Assembly (NCBI RefSeq): GCF_000297495.1
Contig: NZ_ALWX01000025.1
Coordinates: 1 to 46,915 of the forward strand
Length of the DNA stretch: 46,915 nt
Direction of reading: 5' to 3'
DNA from: Janibacter hoylei PVAS-1
GTDB lineage: Bacteria; Actinomycetota; Actinomycetes; Actinomycetales; Dermatophilaceae
Of this stretch, positions 24,579 through 32,856 are shown in pieces. A program made the translations under genes and the position numbers. The first letter of the stretch is position 1, and each line of letters begins with the position of its first letter. The notes under the pieces were generated by a model. That model was not told where the DNA came from, did not search any database, and was given only the letters and a program-made list of their open reading frames with translations.

Positions 24579-25705
24579 TGAGTGAGGGCGAGAACGCTCC
24601 GACGATTCGTGCCGTCGATCTGTTCTGCGGAGTTGGCGGCCTGACATACGGCCTCGTCCAGGCAGGTATCGAAGTTGTTGCGGGCATCGATATCGACCCG
24701 GCGTGCAAGTATCCCTACGAGGCCAATAACAAGGCCAAGTTCATTGAACGTGATGTCAATGAACTTTCGGCGTCTGACGTTGCAGCCATGATTGGCGGTG
24801 CCGACATCAGCATGATCGCTGGATGCGCCCCATGCCAGCCGTTTTCAACGTACAGCCGGTCGGGCAGGAGCAAGAAGCGCGGAGACGACTGGCAACTTGT
24901 TGAGACGTTCGGCAAGCTCGTGAAGGAAGTCCAGCCCGATCTGGTCACGATGGAGAATGTTCCTCAGTTACTCGACCATCCCGTCTTCGATCAGTTCTTG
25001 GAGAACTTGGATGGCTATTCAGTTGAGTGGTCTGTCGTTCAAGCGGTCCGGGTGGGCATCCCGCAGACACGCAAGCGCCTGGTTCTCATCGCCTCCAAGC
25101 TGGGCGCTGACGGCCTCACGCTGGCGCAAGACACCGAGCGTGTGAGGACCGTGCGGGAGGCCATCGGTCGCCTCCGTCCGATCGAGGCTGGTGAGTCAGA
25201 CCCGAAAGACCGTCTGCATGTCGCGTCACGATTGAGTAAAACCAACCTTGAACGGATACGCCACTCGAAGCCGGGCGGTACATGGCGCGACTGGCCCGAT
25301 GCGCTCCAGGCCGCCTGTCATCGGAAGAGCACGGGCGCCACGTATCCGAGTGTGTATGGCCGGATGTCGTGGGACGACGCGAGTCCGACGATCACTACCC
25401 AGTGCTTCGGGTACGGGAACGGGCGGTTCGGTCACCCCGAGCAGGATCGGGCCATCTCCTTGCGGGAAGCTGCGATCTTGCAGACCTTCCCACCCAAGTA
25501 CAAGTTCGTACCTCCGGGCGAGCCCGTCCGCTTCAGCGTGCTGGGACGCCTCATCGGCAACGCCGTACCAGTGCGCCTCGGCGAGGTTGTTGGCCAGACG
25601 ATCGTCGCGCACGCTTCGCGGTTCCGGCCGCCGGAGAGCCGAGTTGGGGCTGAGCGAGGGACGCCAGGACAAGAGCCACGCGGCGATCATCTCGCTCGGT
25701 CGTAG
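24578..25705 (+). CDS. DNA (cytosine-5) methyltransferase, intact, third gene of the defence operon
   Basis: A 375-residue methyltransferase with complete motifs: I (AVDLFCGVGGLTYG, ~12-25), IV (GCAPCQPFSTYS, catalytic Cys86), VI (MENVPQLL), VIII (VGIPQTRKRLVLIAS), IX/X (TITTQCFGYGNGRFGHP, REAAILQTFP, RLIGNAVPVRLGEVV). The target-recognition region lies between ~190 and 285. It modifies a short DNA sequence and presumably marks self for the DUF262/HEPN partners. The start ATG 24578 overlaps the HEPN stop; a longer reading from 24503 has no support. It is unrelated to the broken Dcm at 13682-14801 beyond family level. Confidence 0.92.
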   Translation: MSEGENAPTIRAVDLFCGVGGLTYGLVQAGIEVVAGIDIDPACKYPYEANNKAKFIERDVNELSASDVAAMIGGADISMIAGCAPCQPFSTYSRSGRSKKRGDDWQLVETFGKLVKEVQPDLVTMENVPQLLDHPVFDQFLENLDGYSVEWSVVQAVRVGIPQTRKRLVLIASKLGADGLTLAQDTERVRTVREAIGRLRPIEAGESDPKDRLHVASRLSKTNLERIRHSKPGGTWRDWPDALQAACHRKSTGATYPSVYGRMSWDDASPTITTQCFGYGNGRFGHPEQDRAISLREAAILQTFPPKYKFVPPGEPVRFSVLGRLIGNAVPVRLGEVVGQTIVAHASRFRPPESRVGAERGTPGQEPRGDHLARS

Positions 25706-25738
25706 GGGGACCAGAAGGGGACCAGAAGGGGACCAGAA
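25706..25738 (+). repeat. Three perfect tandem 11-bp repeats (GGGGACCAGAA)
   Basis: The unit GGGGACCAGAA occurs at 25706-25716, 25717-25727 and 25728-25738, immediately after the methyltransferase stop and ~90 bp before the att site. Such iterons near an element end are typical of integrase or excisionase arm-binding sites. Confidence 0.6.
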
Positions 25739-25777
25739 TCATGCAAACCATGCATCCCGTGACGTGTTCTGCATGAT
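25738..25777. repeat. 8-bp inverted repeat ATCATGCA/TGCATGAT
   Basis: Arms at 25738-25745 and 25770-25777 with 24 nt between. It may be a weak transcript-end hairpin for the defence operon or part of the recombination site; there is no T run. Confidence 0.4.
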
Positions 25778-25827
25778 CTGACCCCGGAATCACGCGGAAT
25801 CCGGCTTGGTCGGAGCCGTTTGGACGC

Positions 25828-25869
25828 CTGGGGGTCAAGGGGTCGCAGGTTCAAATCCTGTCAGCCCGA
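25828..25869 (+). other. tRNA-Pro(GGG) 3' fragment = ICE attachment site scar
   Basis: The sequence starts in the anticodon loop (CTGGGGG, anticodon GGG), then TCAAG (3' anticodon stem), a 5-nt variable loop, the T arm GCAGG-TTCAAAT-CCTGT, acceptor CAGCCCG and discriminator A, without encoded CCA. No 5' half (expected acceptor CGGGCTG, D arm, CTTGA) precedes it. This is what integration into the 3' part of a tRNA gene leaves at one end. The element therefore lies to the left and the intact tRNA should be at its far end. Confidence 0.85.
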
Positions 25870-25896
25870 CCGTGTGATGTCTCAGGACATCGTCAT

Positions 25897-25925
25897 AGCC
25901 GGACCTACGTTTCGTAGGTCCGGCT
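25897..25925 (+). terminator. Intrinsic terminator of the host tRNA-Pro gene
   Basis: A perfect 13-bp stem (25897-25909 with 25913-25925) around a TTT loop, followed by CTTACCTTTT. It lies 28 bp after the tRNA 3' end, the expected place for the chromosomal tRNA terminator. Confidence 0.8.
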
Positions 25926-26090
25926 CTTACCTTTTCGGCGGGTGTGCGGGTCCCGTCAGCCCGGAGCTGAGTGCCGGTGCCCGGTGGCGTTGCGGTCGCC
26001 TGGTCCCCCTTCTCCGGGCAACCAGGTGGCACCAACGCCGCCGGGCGACATGGCCCGATCGCAACCGTGGGCGGCCGAGTGCCAGTCGGC

Positions 26091-26879
26091 TCAGGGCACG
26101 AGGTAGTCGCTGTCGAGTGCGTCGGTGATGGCCATCATCCCGGGCGCGTGCCCGATGGCGAAGGGGGGACGAGACTCCATGATCGCTGCCTGCGGGGTCA
26201 CCCCGCAGGCCCAGAAGACCGGGACCTCGCCCTCGTGCACCGGCACCGGGTCACCGAAGTCGGGCGCCGCCAGGTCACGGATTCCCAGGGCGGCCGGGTC
26301 GCCGATGTGGACCGGGGCACCGTGCACCGCCGGGTAGCGCGAGGTCACCCGCACGGCGGTGGCCACCTGCTCGGCGGGCATCGGTCGCATCGACACCACG
26401 AGCGGGCCGCCGATCGATCCGGCCGAGCGGCACGGACGGTTGGTGCGGTACATCGGCACATTGTTGCCGGTCTCGATGTGCCGCACCGGCGCACCGGCCT
26501 CGAGCAGGGCCGCCTCGAAGGTGAAGCTGCACCCGATGAGGAAGGCGACGAGGTCCTCGCGCCACAGGTCGCGCACGTCGGTCACCTCGTCGACGAGCTC
26601 GCCGTGCTCGTACACGCGGTAGCCCGGCAGGTCGGTGCGCAGGTCGCCGTCGAAGATCTCGCAGGCCACCTCGCCCGGCTCGGTGACGTCGAGGACGGGG
26701 CAGGGCTTGGGGTTGCGCTGGGCGAAGAGGAGCACGTCGTAGGCCTGCTCGCGGGGGACCGCGATGAGGTTGGCCTGAGTCCAGCCGGCGCTCCAGCCGG
26801 AGGTTGGGACGGACAGCCCTGCGCGAAACCGGGCGCGGGCCTCCTCGGGGATCAGGGTTGCCGGGTCGAGGTCAGCCAT
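26091..26879 (-). CDS. DUF1445 putative hydro-lyase (D-glutamate cyclase-like)
   Basis: A 262-residue protein matching the DUF1445/YcsI hydro-lyase family: [20 protein letters not shown] near the N-terminus, then [20 protein letters not shown], a [18 protein letters not shown] block and [10 protein letters not shown] near the C-terminus. Related eukaryotic D-glutamate cyclase interconverts D-glutamate and 5-oxo-D-proline, which fits its place as last gene of a 5-oxoproline operon. ATG 26879 overlaps the pxpC stop by 8 nt. The reaction has not been shown for this bacterial subfamily, so the substrate is inferred. Confidence 0.85.
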   Translation of the reverse strand: MADLDPATLIPEEARARFRAGLSVPTSGWSAGWTQANLIAVPREQAYDVLLFAQRNPKPCPVLDVTEPGEVACEIFDGDLRTDLPGYRVYEHGELVDEVTDVRDLWREDLVAFLIGCSFTFEAALLEAGAPVRHIETGNNVPMYRTNRPCRSAGSIGGPLVVSMRPMPAEQVATAVRVTSRYPAVHGAPVHIGDPAALGIRDLAAPDFGDPVPVHEGEVPVFWACGVTPQAAIMESRPPFAIGHAPGMMAITDALDSDYLVP

Positions 26880-27756
26880 GGTGGGTGCTCCCTTCGAGGA
26901 CGAAGCGCATGTGCTGCCCGGGTTGTGCCTGCGCGGCACGCCCGATGTCGGCGGTGACGACGACCCCGATGACGGGATAGCCGCCCGTCACCGGGTGGTC
27001 GGCGAGGAAGAGGGTCGGCTGACCGGTGGGCGGCACCTGCAGGGCGCCGGGCACCATCCCTTCGCTCTTGAGCTCGCCCTCACGGGCCCGCTCCAGCCGC
27101 GGTCCGGACAGTCGCATGCCGACGCGGTCGCTCTCGGAGGTGACCTCGTAGGTGCCGCCGAGTAGGGCCTCCACGGCGCCGGGGGCGAACCAGTCGTCGC
27201 GGGGTCCGCGCACGATCCGCAGCCGCACCTCGCCGGTGGTCGGTGCCGCGACGGGCGCCACGTCGACGAGCGGCACGCCGGAGGGTGCCCCTCCCACGGG
27301 CAGCACGGTGCCGGGCGAGGGCACGGCCGGGCCCAGCCCGGCGAGGGTGTCGGTGGATCGTGAGCGCAGCACCGGCTCCACGTCGATGCCACCGCGCACG
27401 GCGACGTAGCTGCGCAGGCCGGCTGTCGCCGCCCCCAGCCGAAGGGAGGCCCCGTCCGGGAGCCAGGTCACGGCTGCGTGTCCGACGGGCCGCCCGTCGA
27501 TGGTCATGGGCGTCGTGGCACCGGTGACGACGACCCACATGCCCCCGCGCGCCCGCACCTCCAGCCCGCCGAAGGTCACCTCGAGGGCGGCCGTCGCCTC
27601 CGGGTTGCCCAGCAACCGGTTGGCGAGGCGCAGCGAGCCCGGGTCCGCGGCCCCGGAGCGGCCCACGCCGAGCCCGGCGAGCCCGACCCGGCCCAGGTCC
27701 TGGACTGTCGTCTGCGGCCCGGTCGCGACGACCTCCAGCGCCCGCGGGGCGCTCAC
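26872..27756 (-). CDS. pxpC: 5-oxoprolinase subunit C (biotin-dependent carboxyltransferase-like, KipA)
   Basis: A 294-residue subunit of the ATP-dependent prokaryotic 5-oxoprolinase PxpABC, which hydrolyses 5-oxo-L-proline to glutamate. Family features: [16 protein letters not shown] near the N-terminus, [18 protein letters not shown], an ALEVTFGG block, [14 protein letters not shown], and the C-terminal [20 protein letters not shown]. It starts at GTG 27756, which overlaps the pxpB stop (GTGA). Its length is normal for the family (~290-330). Confidence 0.93.
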   Translation of the reverse strand: MSAPRALEVVATGPQTTVQDLGRVGLAGLGVGRSGAADPGSLRLANRLLGNPEATAALEVTFGGLEVRARGGMWVVVTGATTPMTIDGRPVGHAAVTWLPDGASLRLGAATAGLRSYVAVRGGIDVEPVLRSRSTDTLAGLGPAVPSPGTVLPVGGAPSGVPLVDVAPVAAPTTGEVRLRIVRGPRDDWFAPGAVEALLGGTYEVTSESDRVGMRLSGPRLERAREGELKSEGMVPGALQVPPTGQPTLFLADHPVTGGYPVIGVVVTADIGRAAQAQPGQHMRFVLEGSTHHG

Positions 27757-28367
27757 GACGTCACCTCGACGTAGCGCACGGTGGTGCCGGGCACGAGCAG
27801 CGCGGGCGGCTCGCGCCCGATGTCCCACACCTCGAGTGACGTGCGACCGATGAGCTGCCAGCCCCCCGGGGACTCCCGGGGGTAGACGCTGGCGAACTCG
27901 CCGGCGATGGCCACCGAGCCCGCCGGGACCCGGGTGCGCGGGTTGTCGCGGCGGGGGACCCGCAGCCGATCGTCGCCGCCGACCATGTAGCCGAAGCCCG
28001 GCGCGAAGCCGCAGAAGGCGACCGTCCACGGCGTTGCAGTGTGCGCCTCGACGACGCCTCGCTCACCCAGCCCGGTCAGGCGACCGACGTCGGCCAGGTC
28101 CTCCCCGTCGTAGACGACAGGGATCTCGACCTCACCGGCGGCGGCCCGGCCGTGGGTGCCCACGGTCAGGGTGGACACGGTGCGGGACAGACGCTCGACG
28201 GCGGTACGGGCCGGGTCGAGCGTCAGCAGGAGGGTCGCGGCGGCCGGCACCATGTCGACGACCCCGTCGGGCAGGTCCTCGTCGAGCTGGGCGTAGAGCG
28301 AGAGGACCTCCTCGAGGTCACCGAGCTCGACGAGCAGCGCGGTGTCGCCGGCGGGCAGCAGCTTCAT
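27753..28367 (-). CDS. pxpB: 5-oxoprolinase subunit B (KipI family)
   Basis: A 204-residue KipI-type allophanate hydrolase subunit 1 domain: [12 protein letters not shown] at the N-terminus, [25 protein letters not shown], then [19 protein letters not shown] and [11 protein letters not shown], all diagnostic. It partners PxpC in the catalytic complex. ATG 28367 overlaps the pxpA stop (ATGA). Confidence 0.94.
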   Translation of the reverse strand: MKLLPAGDTALLVELGDLEEVLSLYAQLDEDLPDGVVDMVPAAATLLLTLDPARTAVERLSRTVSTLTVGTHGRAAAGEVEIPVVYDGEDLADVGRLTGLGERGVVEAHTATPWTVAFCGFAPGFGYMVGGDDRLRVPRRDNPRTRVPAGSVAIAGEFASVYPRESPGGWQLIGRTSLEVWDIGREPPALLVPGTTVRYVEVTS

Positions 28368-29131
28368 GCGGCCTCCCCGACGAAGGGGGTGAGCCGCACC
28401 CCGGCCTCCTCGAGACCGGCACGCACGCGCCGGGCGATCTCGACGGCACCGGGGCTGTCGCCGTGCACGCACAGCGACCCGGCCGGGGCCGGGACCACCG
28501 TCCCGTCGACGGCGACGACCTCTCCCTTCGTCGCGATGCGGACGCACCGCTGCGCGATCTCGTCGGGGTCATGGAGCACGGCGTCGGCCTCGCGTCGCGA
28601 GACGAGGGTGCCCTCGGGGGTGTAGGCCCGGTCGGCGAAGGCCTCGCCGACGGTCGTCAGACCGGCCTCGCCGGCGAGCCGCAACCAGGCCGAGCCGGGC
28701 AGGCCGAGGACCGGCAGCGTCGGGTCGTACTGCACGACGGCCGCAACGACCGCGGCGGCCTGCTCCTCGTGGTGGACGATGGCGTTGTAGAGCGCGCCGT
28801 GGGGCTTGACGTAGCGCACCCGCGTCCCGGCGACCTTGGCGAAGGCCTCGAGCGCGCCGATCTGGTAGAGCACGTCATCGGTCAGCTCGGCCGGCGCGAT
28901 GTCGATGAAGCGCCGGCCGAAGCCGGCCAGGTCGCGGTAGCCGACCTGGGCCCCGATCGCGACGCCCCGCGCCGCCGCACCCTCGCAGCTGTGCCGCAGG
29001 GCCGTGGGGTCGCCCGCGTGGAAGCCGCACGCGACGTTGGCGCTCGTCACGACGTCGAGCATCGCGTCGTCGTCGCCGAGGGTCCAGCTGCCGAAGCTCT
29101 CGCCGAGGTCGGCATTGAGGTCGATCTGCAT
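28364..29131 (-). CDS. pxpA: 5-oxoprolinase subunit A (LamB/YcsF family)
   Basis: A 255-residue protein starting [14 protein letters not shown], the family signature, followed by [39 protein letters not shown] and a C-terminal CVHGDSPGA block. It completes PxpABC. ATG 29131 is chosen over the adjacent ATG 29134 because it is better spaced (6 nt) from AGGAG; either is possible. It lies 41 nt after the NRAMP-like gene, in the same operon. Confidence 0.94.
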   Translation of the reverse strand: MQIDLNADLGESFGSWTLGDDDAMLDVVTSANVACGFHAGDPTALRHSCEGAAARGVAIGAQVGYRDLAGFGRRFIDIAPAELTDDVLYQIGALEAFAKVAGTRVRYVKPHGALYNAIVHHEEQAAAVVAAVVQYDPTLPVLGLPGSAWLRLAGEAGLTTVGEAFADRAYTPEGTLVSRREADAVLHDPDEIAQRCVRIATKGEVVAVDGTVVPAPAGSLCVHGDSPGAVEIARRVRAGLEEAGVRLTPFVGEAA

Positions 29132-29172
29132 CATCTGCTCCTGTCGTCGTACGTCTCGGCCGGTGTTGCGGC

Positions 29173-30432
29173 TCACTGCTCCCAGAGGTCGAGGATCCCG
29201 CTGAAGGACTCGTAGCCGAGGTAGATCGTCAGCAGCCACACGGCGAGCCCGACGTAGGCCAGGACCTTGGGGTAGCGGTAACCGCCGAGCAGGTCGCGGC
29301 GCATGAGCGCCACCCAGATGAGGATGCCGAAGCCGAAGGGGAGGATCAGGCCGTTGAGCGCACCGGCGAGGACGAGCAGCGTCGCCGGGGTCTGCCCGAG
29401 GGAGAGGTAGATGGCTGCCGAAAAGACGATGAAGCCGATGACGACCCACTGCGCGTGCCGCTTGATCGTCTCGCTGAAGGTCGTCAGGAAGCTGACCGAG
29501 GTGTACGAGGCGCCGATGACGCTCGTGATGCTCGCCGCCCAGAGGATGACGCCGAAGATGTGCAGCCCGACCGTGCCGAGCGCCGACTCGAAGGCCACAG
29601 CGGGCGGGTTGTCGACGCCGACGAGGTTGACCCCACCGACGACCACGCCGAGGATCGCGAGGAAGAGCAGCGCCCGCATGACACCGGTGACGAGGATGCC
29701 GGTGATCGATCCGCGGCTGATCTCGGCGACGCGCTCGGGGCCGGTGATGCCGGAGTCGACGATGCGGTGCGCGCCGGCGTAGGTGATGTAGCCGCCGACG
29801 GTGCCACCGATGAGGGTGGTGATGATGAGGAACTCGACCTTGTCGGGCATGACGGTCTGCTTGAGCGCCTCGCCGTAGGGCGGCTCGGTCGCGACGGCCG
29901 CATAGGCGACCATCGCGATCATCAGCACACCGAGGACGACGACGATCCGGTCCATGGCCACCCCGGCGCGCTTGCTGACGAAGATACCGATGGCGACGAG
30001 CGCGGAGATCGCACCGCCGATCTTGGCGTCGACGCCGAGCATGGCGTTGGCACCCAGTCCGGTGCCGCCGATGTTGCCGATGTTGAAGACGAGCCCGCCG
30101 AAGACGACGAGTCCGGCGAGCACGTAGCCGAAGCCGGGGATGACCTTGTTGGCGAGGTCCTGGGCGCGCAGACCGGAGACGCCGATGACGCGCCAGACGT
30201 TCAGCTGCACGGCGATGTCGACGATGATCGAGATGACGATCGCGAAGGCGAAGGCGGCGCCGAGCTGGGCGGTGAAGACGGTGGTCTGGGTGATGAAGCC
30301 CGGGCCGATCGCGCTCGTGGCCATGAGGAACATCGCCCCGAGGAGCGCGCCCTTCGTGGCCGTCGCGGCCGTGCCGGGCGGTGGCACGACCGATCCGTCG
30401 CCGCGGGTGTCGGGGCTGGGAGCCTGCGTCAT
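29173..30432 (-). CDS. NRAMP-like transporter without the DPGN metal motif (YcsG-type)
   Basis: A 419-residue protein with ~11 transmembrane helices and NRAMP fold features, first gene of the pxp operon (GAGGAG before ATG 30432). The first helix reads [14 protein letters not shown]; metal-transporting NRAMPs have DPGN at this place, with the Asp and Asn binding Mn/Fe. Their absence argues against metal transport. Bacillus ycsG has the same genomic partnership with the ycsF/kip genes. I infer an organic substrate, perhaps 5-oxoproline or a related amino acid. Confidence 0.85.
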   Translation of the reverse strand: MTQAPSPDTRGDGSVVPPPGTAATATKGALLGAMFLMATSAIGPGFITQTTVFTAQLGAAFAFAIVISIIVDIAVQLNVWRVIGVSGLRAQDLANKVIPGFGYVLAGLVVFGGLVFNIGNIGGTGLGANAMLGVDAKIGGAISALVAIGIFVSKRAGVAMDRIVVVLGVLMIAMVAYAAVATEPPYGEALKQTVMPDKVEFLIITTLIGGTVGGYITYAGAHRIVDSGITGPERVAEISRGSITGILVTGVMRALLFLAILGVVVGGVNLVGVDNPPAVAFESALGTVGLHIFGVILWAASITSVIGASYTSVSFLTTFSETIKRHAQWVVIGFIVFSAAIYLSLGQTPATLLVLAGALNGLILPFGFGILIWVALMRRDLLGGYRYPKVLAYVGLAVWLLTIYLGYESFSGILDLWEQ

Positions 30433-30492
30433 CGGGGTTCTCCTCGTCGCTCACGGGACCACCTCGGTGTGCTCCCGATGACCCAAAGTAGC

Positions 30493-30507
30493 GATTGTTC
30501 AACAATC
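30493..30507. promoter_or_regulatory. GntR/FCD operator palindrome
   Basis: GATTGTT-C-AACAATC is a perfect 7-bp palindrome in the 132-bp region between divergent gntR and the NRAMP-pxp operon. It contains TTGTTcAACAA, a good match to the TNGTN(0-3)ACNA operators of FadR-type GntR regulators. It probably lets the regulator control both directions. Confidence 0.65.
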
Positions 30508-30564
30508 CGGCAATACCCTCGTCGGCTACAGTCGCGGCGTACCGGTGACGAAGGGGTGGACGGG

Positions 30565-31252
30565 ATGACGCAGGACTGGCTCGCAGCACTCGAGGCCGAG
30601 CGGGGGTCGATGGGCCGCGCGAGCGCCAGCGAAAAGGTGGCGGATGCGCTGCGCACCCGGATCATCGAGGGCGACCTGCCGCCGGGGACCCGCCTGTCCG
30701 AGGAACGCATCGGGGGGCGCGCTCGGCGTCTCCCGCAACACCCTGCGCGAGGCCTTCCACCTGCTCGGGCACGAGCGTCTCGTCGTCCACGAGTTCAACC
30801 GCGGCGTCTTCGTCCGCACGCTCGGGGCCGACGACGTGCGCGACCTGTACGCCTTCCGGCGGATCCTCGAGACGGCGGCGGTGCGCCGGCTCGCCGCGAC
30901 CGGAGGCGACCTGTCCGGCGTCCGGGCGGCCGTCGACGAAGGGAGACGCGCCGCCGCGGCCGAAGACTGGCGTGGCCTCGGCTCGGCCAACATGCACTTC
31001 CACCGGGAGCTGACCCTCCTGGCCGGCAGCCGCCGCCTCGACGACGCAATGCGACAGGTGCTCGCGGAGATGCGCCTCGTCTTCAGCACGATGGACGACC
31101 CGCGCACCTTCCACGAGCCCTACCTCGCGCACAACACGGTGATCGTCGACCACCTCGAGGCCGGGCGCCACGATGCGGCGGAGCAGGCCCTGGGCGAGTA
31201 CCTCGACCAGGCCGAGGCCCAGCTGCTCAGCGCGCTGAGGGCCTCGGCCTGA
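30565..31252 (+). pseudogene. GntR-family (FCD) regulator, one extra G in a G6 run
   Basis: From ATG 30565 the frame gives the N-terminal winged-helix start ([32 protein letters not shown]). At the G6 run 30712-30717 it shifts. Deleting one G yields ERIGGALGVSRNTLREAFHLL, the canonical GntR recognition helix. The rest (LYAFRRILETAAVRRLA, NMHFHRELTLLAGS, EPYLAHNTVIVDHLEAGRH) is an FCD ligand domain with its metal-binding His residues. The restored length is ~228 residues. A core regulator broken exactly in a homopolymer suggests a sequencing error. It likely controls the divergent NRAMP-pxp operon. Confidence 0.85.
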
Positions 31253-31261
31253 TCCAGCTCG

Positions 31262-32542
31262 TCAGCTGGCGGTGGCCCCCGCTGCGTGCGCGGCGCGACT
31301 GCGGACGGCGAGGAAACCACCACCGACGACCGCCGAGACGAGCGAACCCAGCAGCACGCCGATCTTGACGTGCTCGTCGGCGACGCTGGCCGTGCCGTAG
31401 GCGAGCTCGCCGACGAGGAGCGAGACGGTGAAGCCCACGCCGGCGACGAAACCCATGCCGATGATGTCCGGCCAGCGCAGGCTCTCGTCGAGCTCGAAGG
31501 CCGGCAGGCGACTCAGCGCGAAGGACGTCAGAGTGATGCCGACCGGCTTGCCGATGACGAGGCCCGCGATGATCCCGAGGGTGATCGGGTCCTGCAGGGC
31601 CGTGCGGAAGCCCTCGAGCCCGCCGACGGTGACGCCGGCCGAGAAGAAGGCGAAGACCGGCACGGCGACGAGGGTCGTGAAGACCCCCCACTGGTCGGCC
31701 AAGTAGGCCGTCAGACCGTCGTAGACCGGGGTCCCGTCCTCGTCGGTCGAGCTCTGCACCCGAGCCCGCTGGGTGGCGACGACGGGTACGGTGAAACCGA
31801 GCAGCACGCCGGCGACCGTGGCGTGGATCCCCGATGCGTGCACGAGCGCCCAGGTCAGCACGCCGAGCGGCGCGAGCAGCCACCACGTGATGACGCCGCG
31901 CTGCACGAGCACCGCGAAGACCGCGAGGGGCACGAGGGCGAGCAGCAGCCACTGCAGGTGCAGGCCCTGCGTGTAGACCACGGCGATGATCGTGATGGCG
32001 ATGAGGTCGTCGACGATCGCGAGGGTGAGCAGGAAGACACGTAGCGCCGGGGGCAGGTAGCGCCCGACCACGGCCAGGACCGCGACCGCGAAGGCGATGT
32101 CGGTCGCGGTCGGGATGGCCCACCCGCGCATCGCGCCCTCCGAGTCGGACGAGACCGCGATGCCGGCGAAGATCAGGGCCGGCACGGCGACACCGCCGAA
32201 GGCAGCGGCGATGGGCAGGGCCGCCTGCCGCGGGTCGCGCAGCTTGCCCGCGACGAACTCCTCCTTGAGCTCCAGCCCGACGACGAAGAAGAAGATCGCG
32301 AGCAACCCGTCGGCGGCCCACTCGCCGATCGTCAGGTCGAGGTGCAGGGCGTGGGGGCCGATGGTGAAGTCACGGACCGAGGTGTAGAGGTCGGTGGCGG
32401 GGGAGTTGGCCAGGAGCAGGGCCACGACGGTGGCGACGAGCAGGAGGGCGCCGCCGACGGCATCGCTCTGGGCGGTGGCGTGCACGCCGCGCCACAGCTC
32501 GTGGGGAGCCAGACGGCTCGTGGATCGGGGGGACTGGGACAT
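31262..32542 (-). CDS. nhaA: Na+/H+ antiporter NhaA
   Basis: A 426-residue antiporter with 11-12 helices. Signature blocks are all present: AVGGALLLVATVVALLLANSP, DGLLAIFFFVVGLELKEEF, IPTATDIAFAVAVLAV and LAIVDDLIAI, containing the paired Asp residues that carry Na+ and protons. ATG 32542 (MSQSPRS) has AGG 8 nt upstream; a longer reading is unsupported. It is convergent with gntR, with only 9 bases between stops. It fits with the nearby ectoine genes in a salt-adapted organism. Confidence 0.95.
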   Translation of the reverse strand: MSQSPRSTSRLAPHELWRGVHATAQSDAVGGALLLVATVVALLLANSPATDLYTSVRDFTIGPHALHLDLTIGEWAADGLLAIFFFVVGLELKEEFVAGKLRDPRQAALPIAAAFGGVAVPALIFAGIAVSSDSEGAMRGWAIPTATDIAFAVAVLAVVGRYLPPALRVFLLTLAIVDDLIAITIIAVVYTQGLHLQWLLLALVPLAVFAVLVQRGVITWWLLAPLGVLTWALVHASGIHATVAGVLLGFTVPVVATQRARVQSSTDEDGTPVYDGLTAYLADQWGVFTTLVAVPVFAFFSAGVTVGGLEGFRTALQDPITLGIIAGLVIGKPVGITLTSFALSRLPAFELDESLRWPDIIGMGFVAGVGFTVSLLVGELAYGTASVADEHVKIGVLLGSLVSAVVGGGFLAVRSRAAHAAGATAS

Positions 32543-32606
32543 GGGTGGGACCTGTCTGGTGGAGGAGAGGTGGGCTGCCTGTCGGCGCCCGTCGTCGCAG
32601 GGCGCC

Positions 32607-32777
32607 TCAGCCGCTCGGCGGAGGGCAGCCAGCGATCTCCCCGTGCGCATTGGTGCCCCACGTGCTGATCCAGCCGTTGGTCCCGGGGTGACGCACCGTG
32701 CGCATGTGCGCACGCATCCGGGCCGCCTGGGCCAGCAGGCGGGGGTGCGCAGCGTCGCGTGACTCGGGACCGTTCAC
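32607..32777 (-). CDS. Small hypothetical protein (56 aa), probably leaderless
   Basis: GTG 32777 opens a 56-codon ORF with about 80% G or C at third positions, the coding signature of this genome. The product contains AQAARMRAHMRTVRHPGTNG and WISTWGTNAHGEIAGCPPPSG. No ribosome binding site is seen, but TAGACT (TANNNT) ends 6 nt before the GTG, so the mRNA may be leaderless. No family is recognised. It fills the gap between nhaA and the MHS transporter. Confidence 0.5.
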   Translation of the reverse strand: MNGPESRDAAHPRLLAQAARMRAHMRTVRHPGTNGWISTWGTNAHGEIAGCPPPSG

Positions 32778-32796
32778 GGGGTGAGTCTAGAGAGCG

Positions 32797-32842
32797 ACGA
32801 AGGGAGGTGAGCGGCGGACTCGCCGCGGTCACCTCCCTTCGT
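32797..32842. terminator. Strong hairpin terminator after the MHS transporter
   Basis: A perfect 14-bp outer stem (32797-32810 with 32829-32842) and an inner 6-bp GCGGCG/CGCCGC stem with a GACT loop. It starts 15 bases beyond the transporter stop on the minus strand. Confidence 0.75.
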
Positions 32843-32856
32843 GCTCGTGCCTCCGG

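Noticed and set aside
25706..25738. A CRISPR array
   Set aside because: The 11-bp units are directly adjacent with no spacers and no cas genes are nearby.
25828..25869. A functional tRNA gene
   Set aside because: The 5' acceptor, D arm and 5' anticodon stem are absent; it is only the 3' remnant left by integration.
1..25870. Integrase, excisionase or insertion-sequence transposase
   Set aside because: I found no recombinase or transposase motifs on either strand in this part; the integrase probably lies at the other end of the element.
28364..30589. A long minus-strand frame that would make a 741-residue protein ending in PxpA
   Set aside because: PxpA homology begins at [11 protein letters not shown] (29131); upstream codons are antiphase to the NRAMP-like gene.
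29455..31368. A 637-codon plus-strand frame across the NRAMP-like gene and gntR
   Set aside because: Mostly an antisense reading with Asp/Arg/Gly-rich low-complexity protein; only the part from 30565 is the genuine N-terminus of the GntR regulator.
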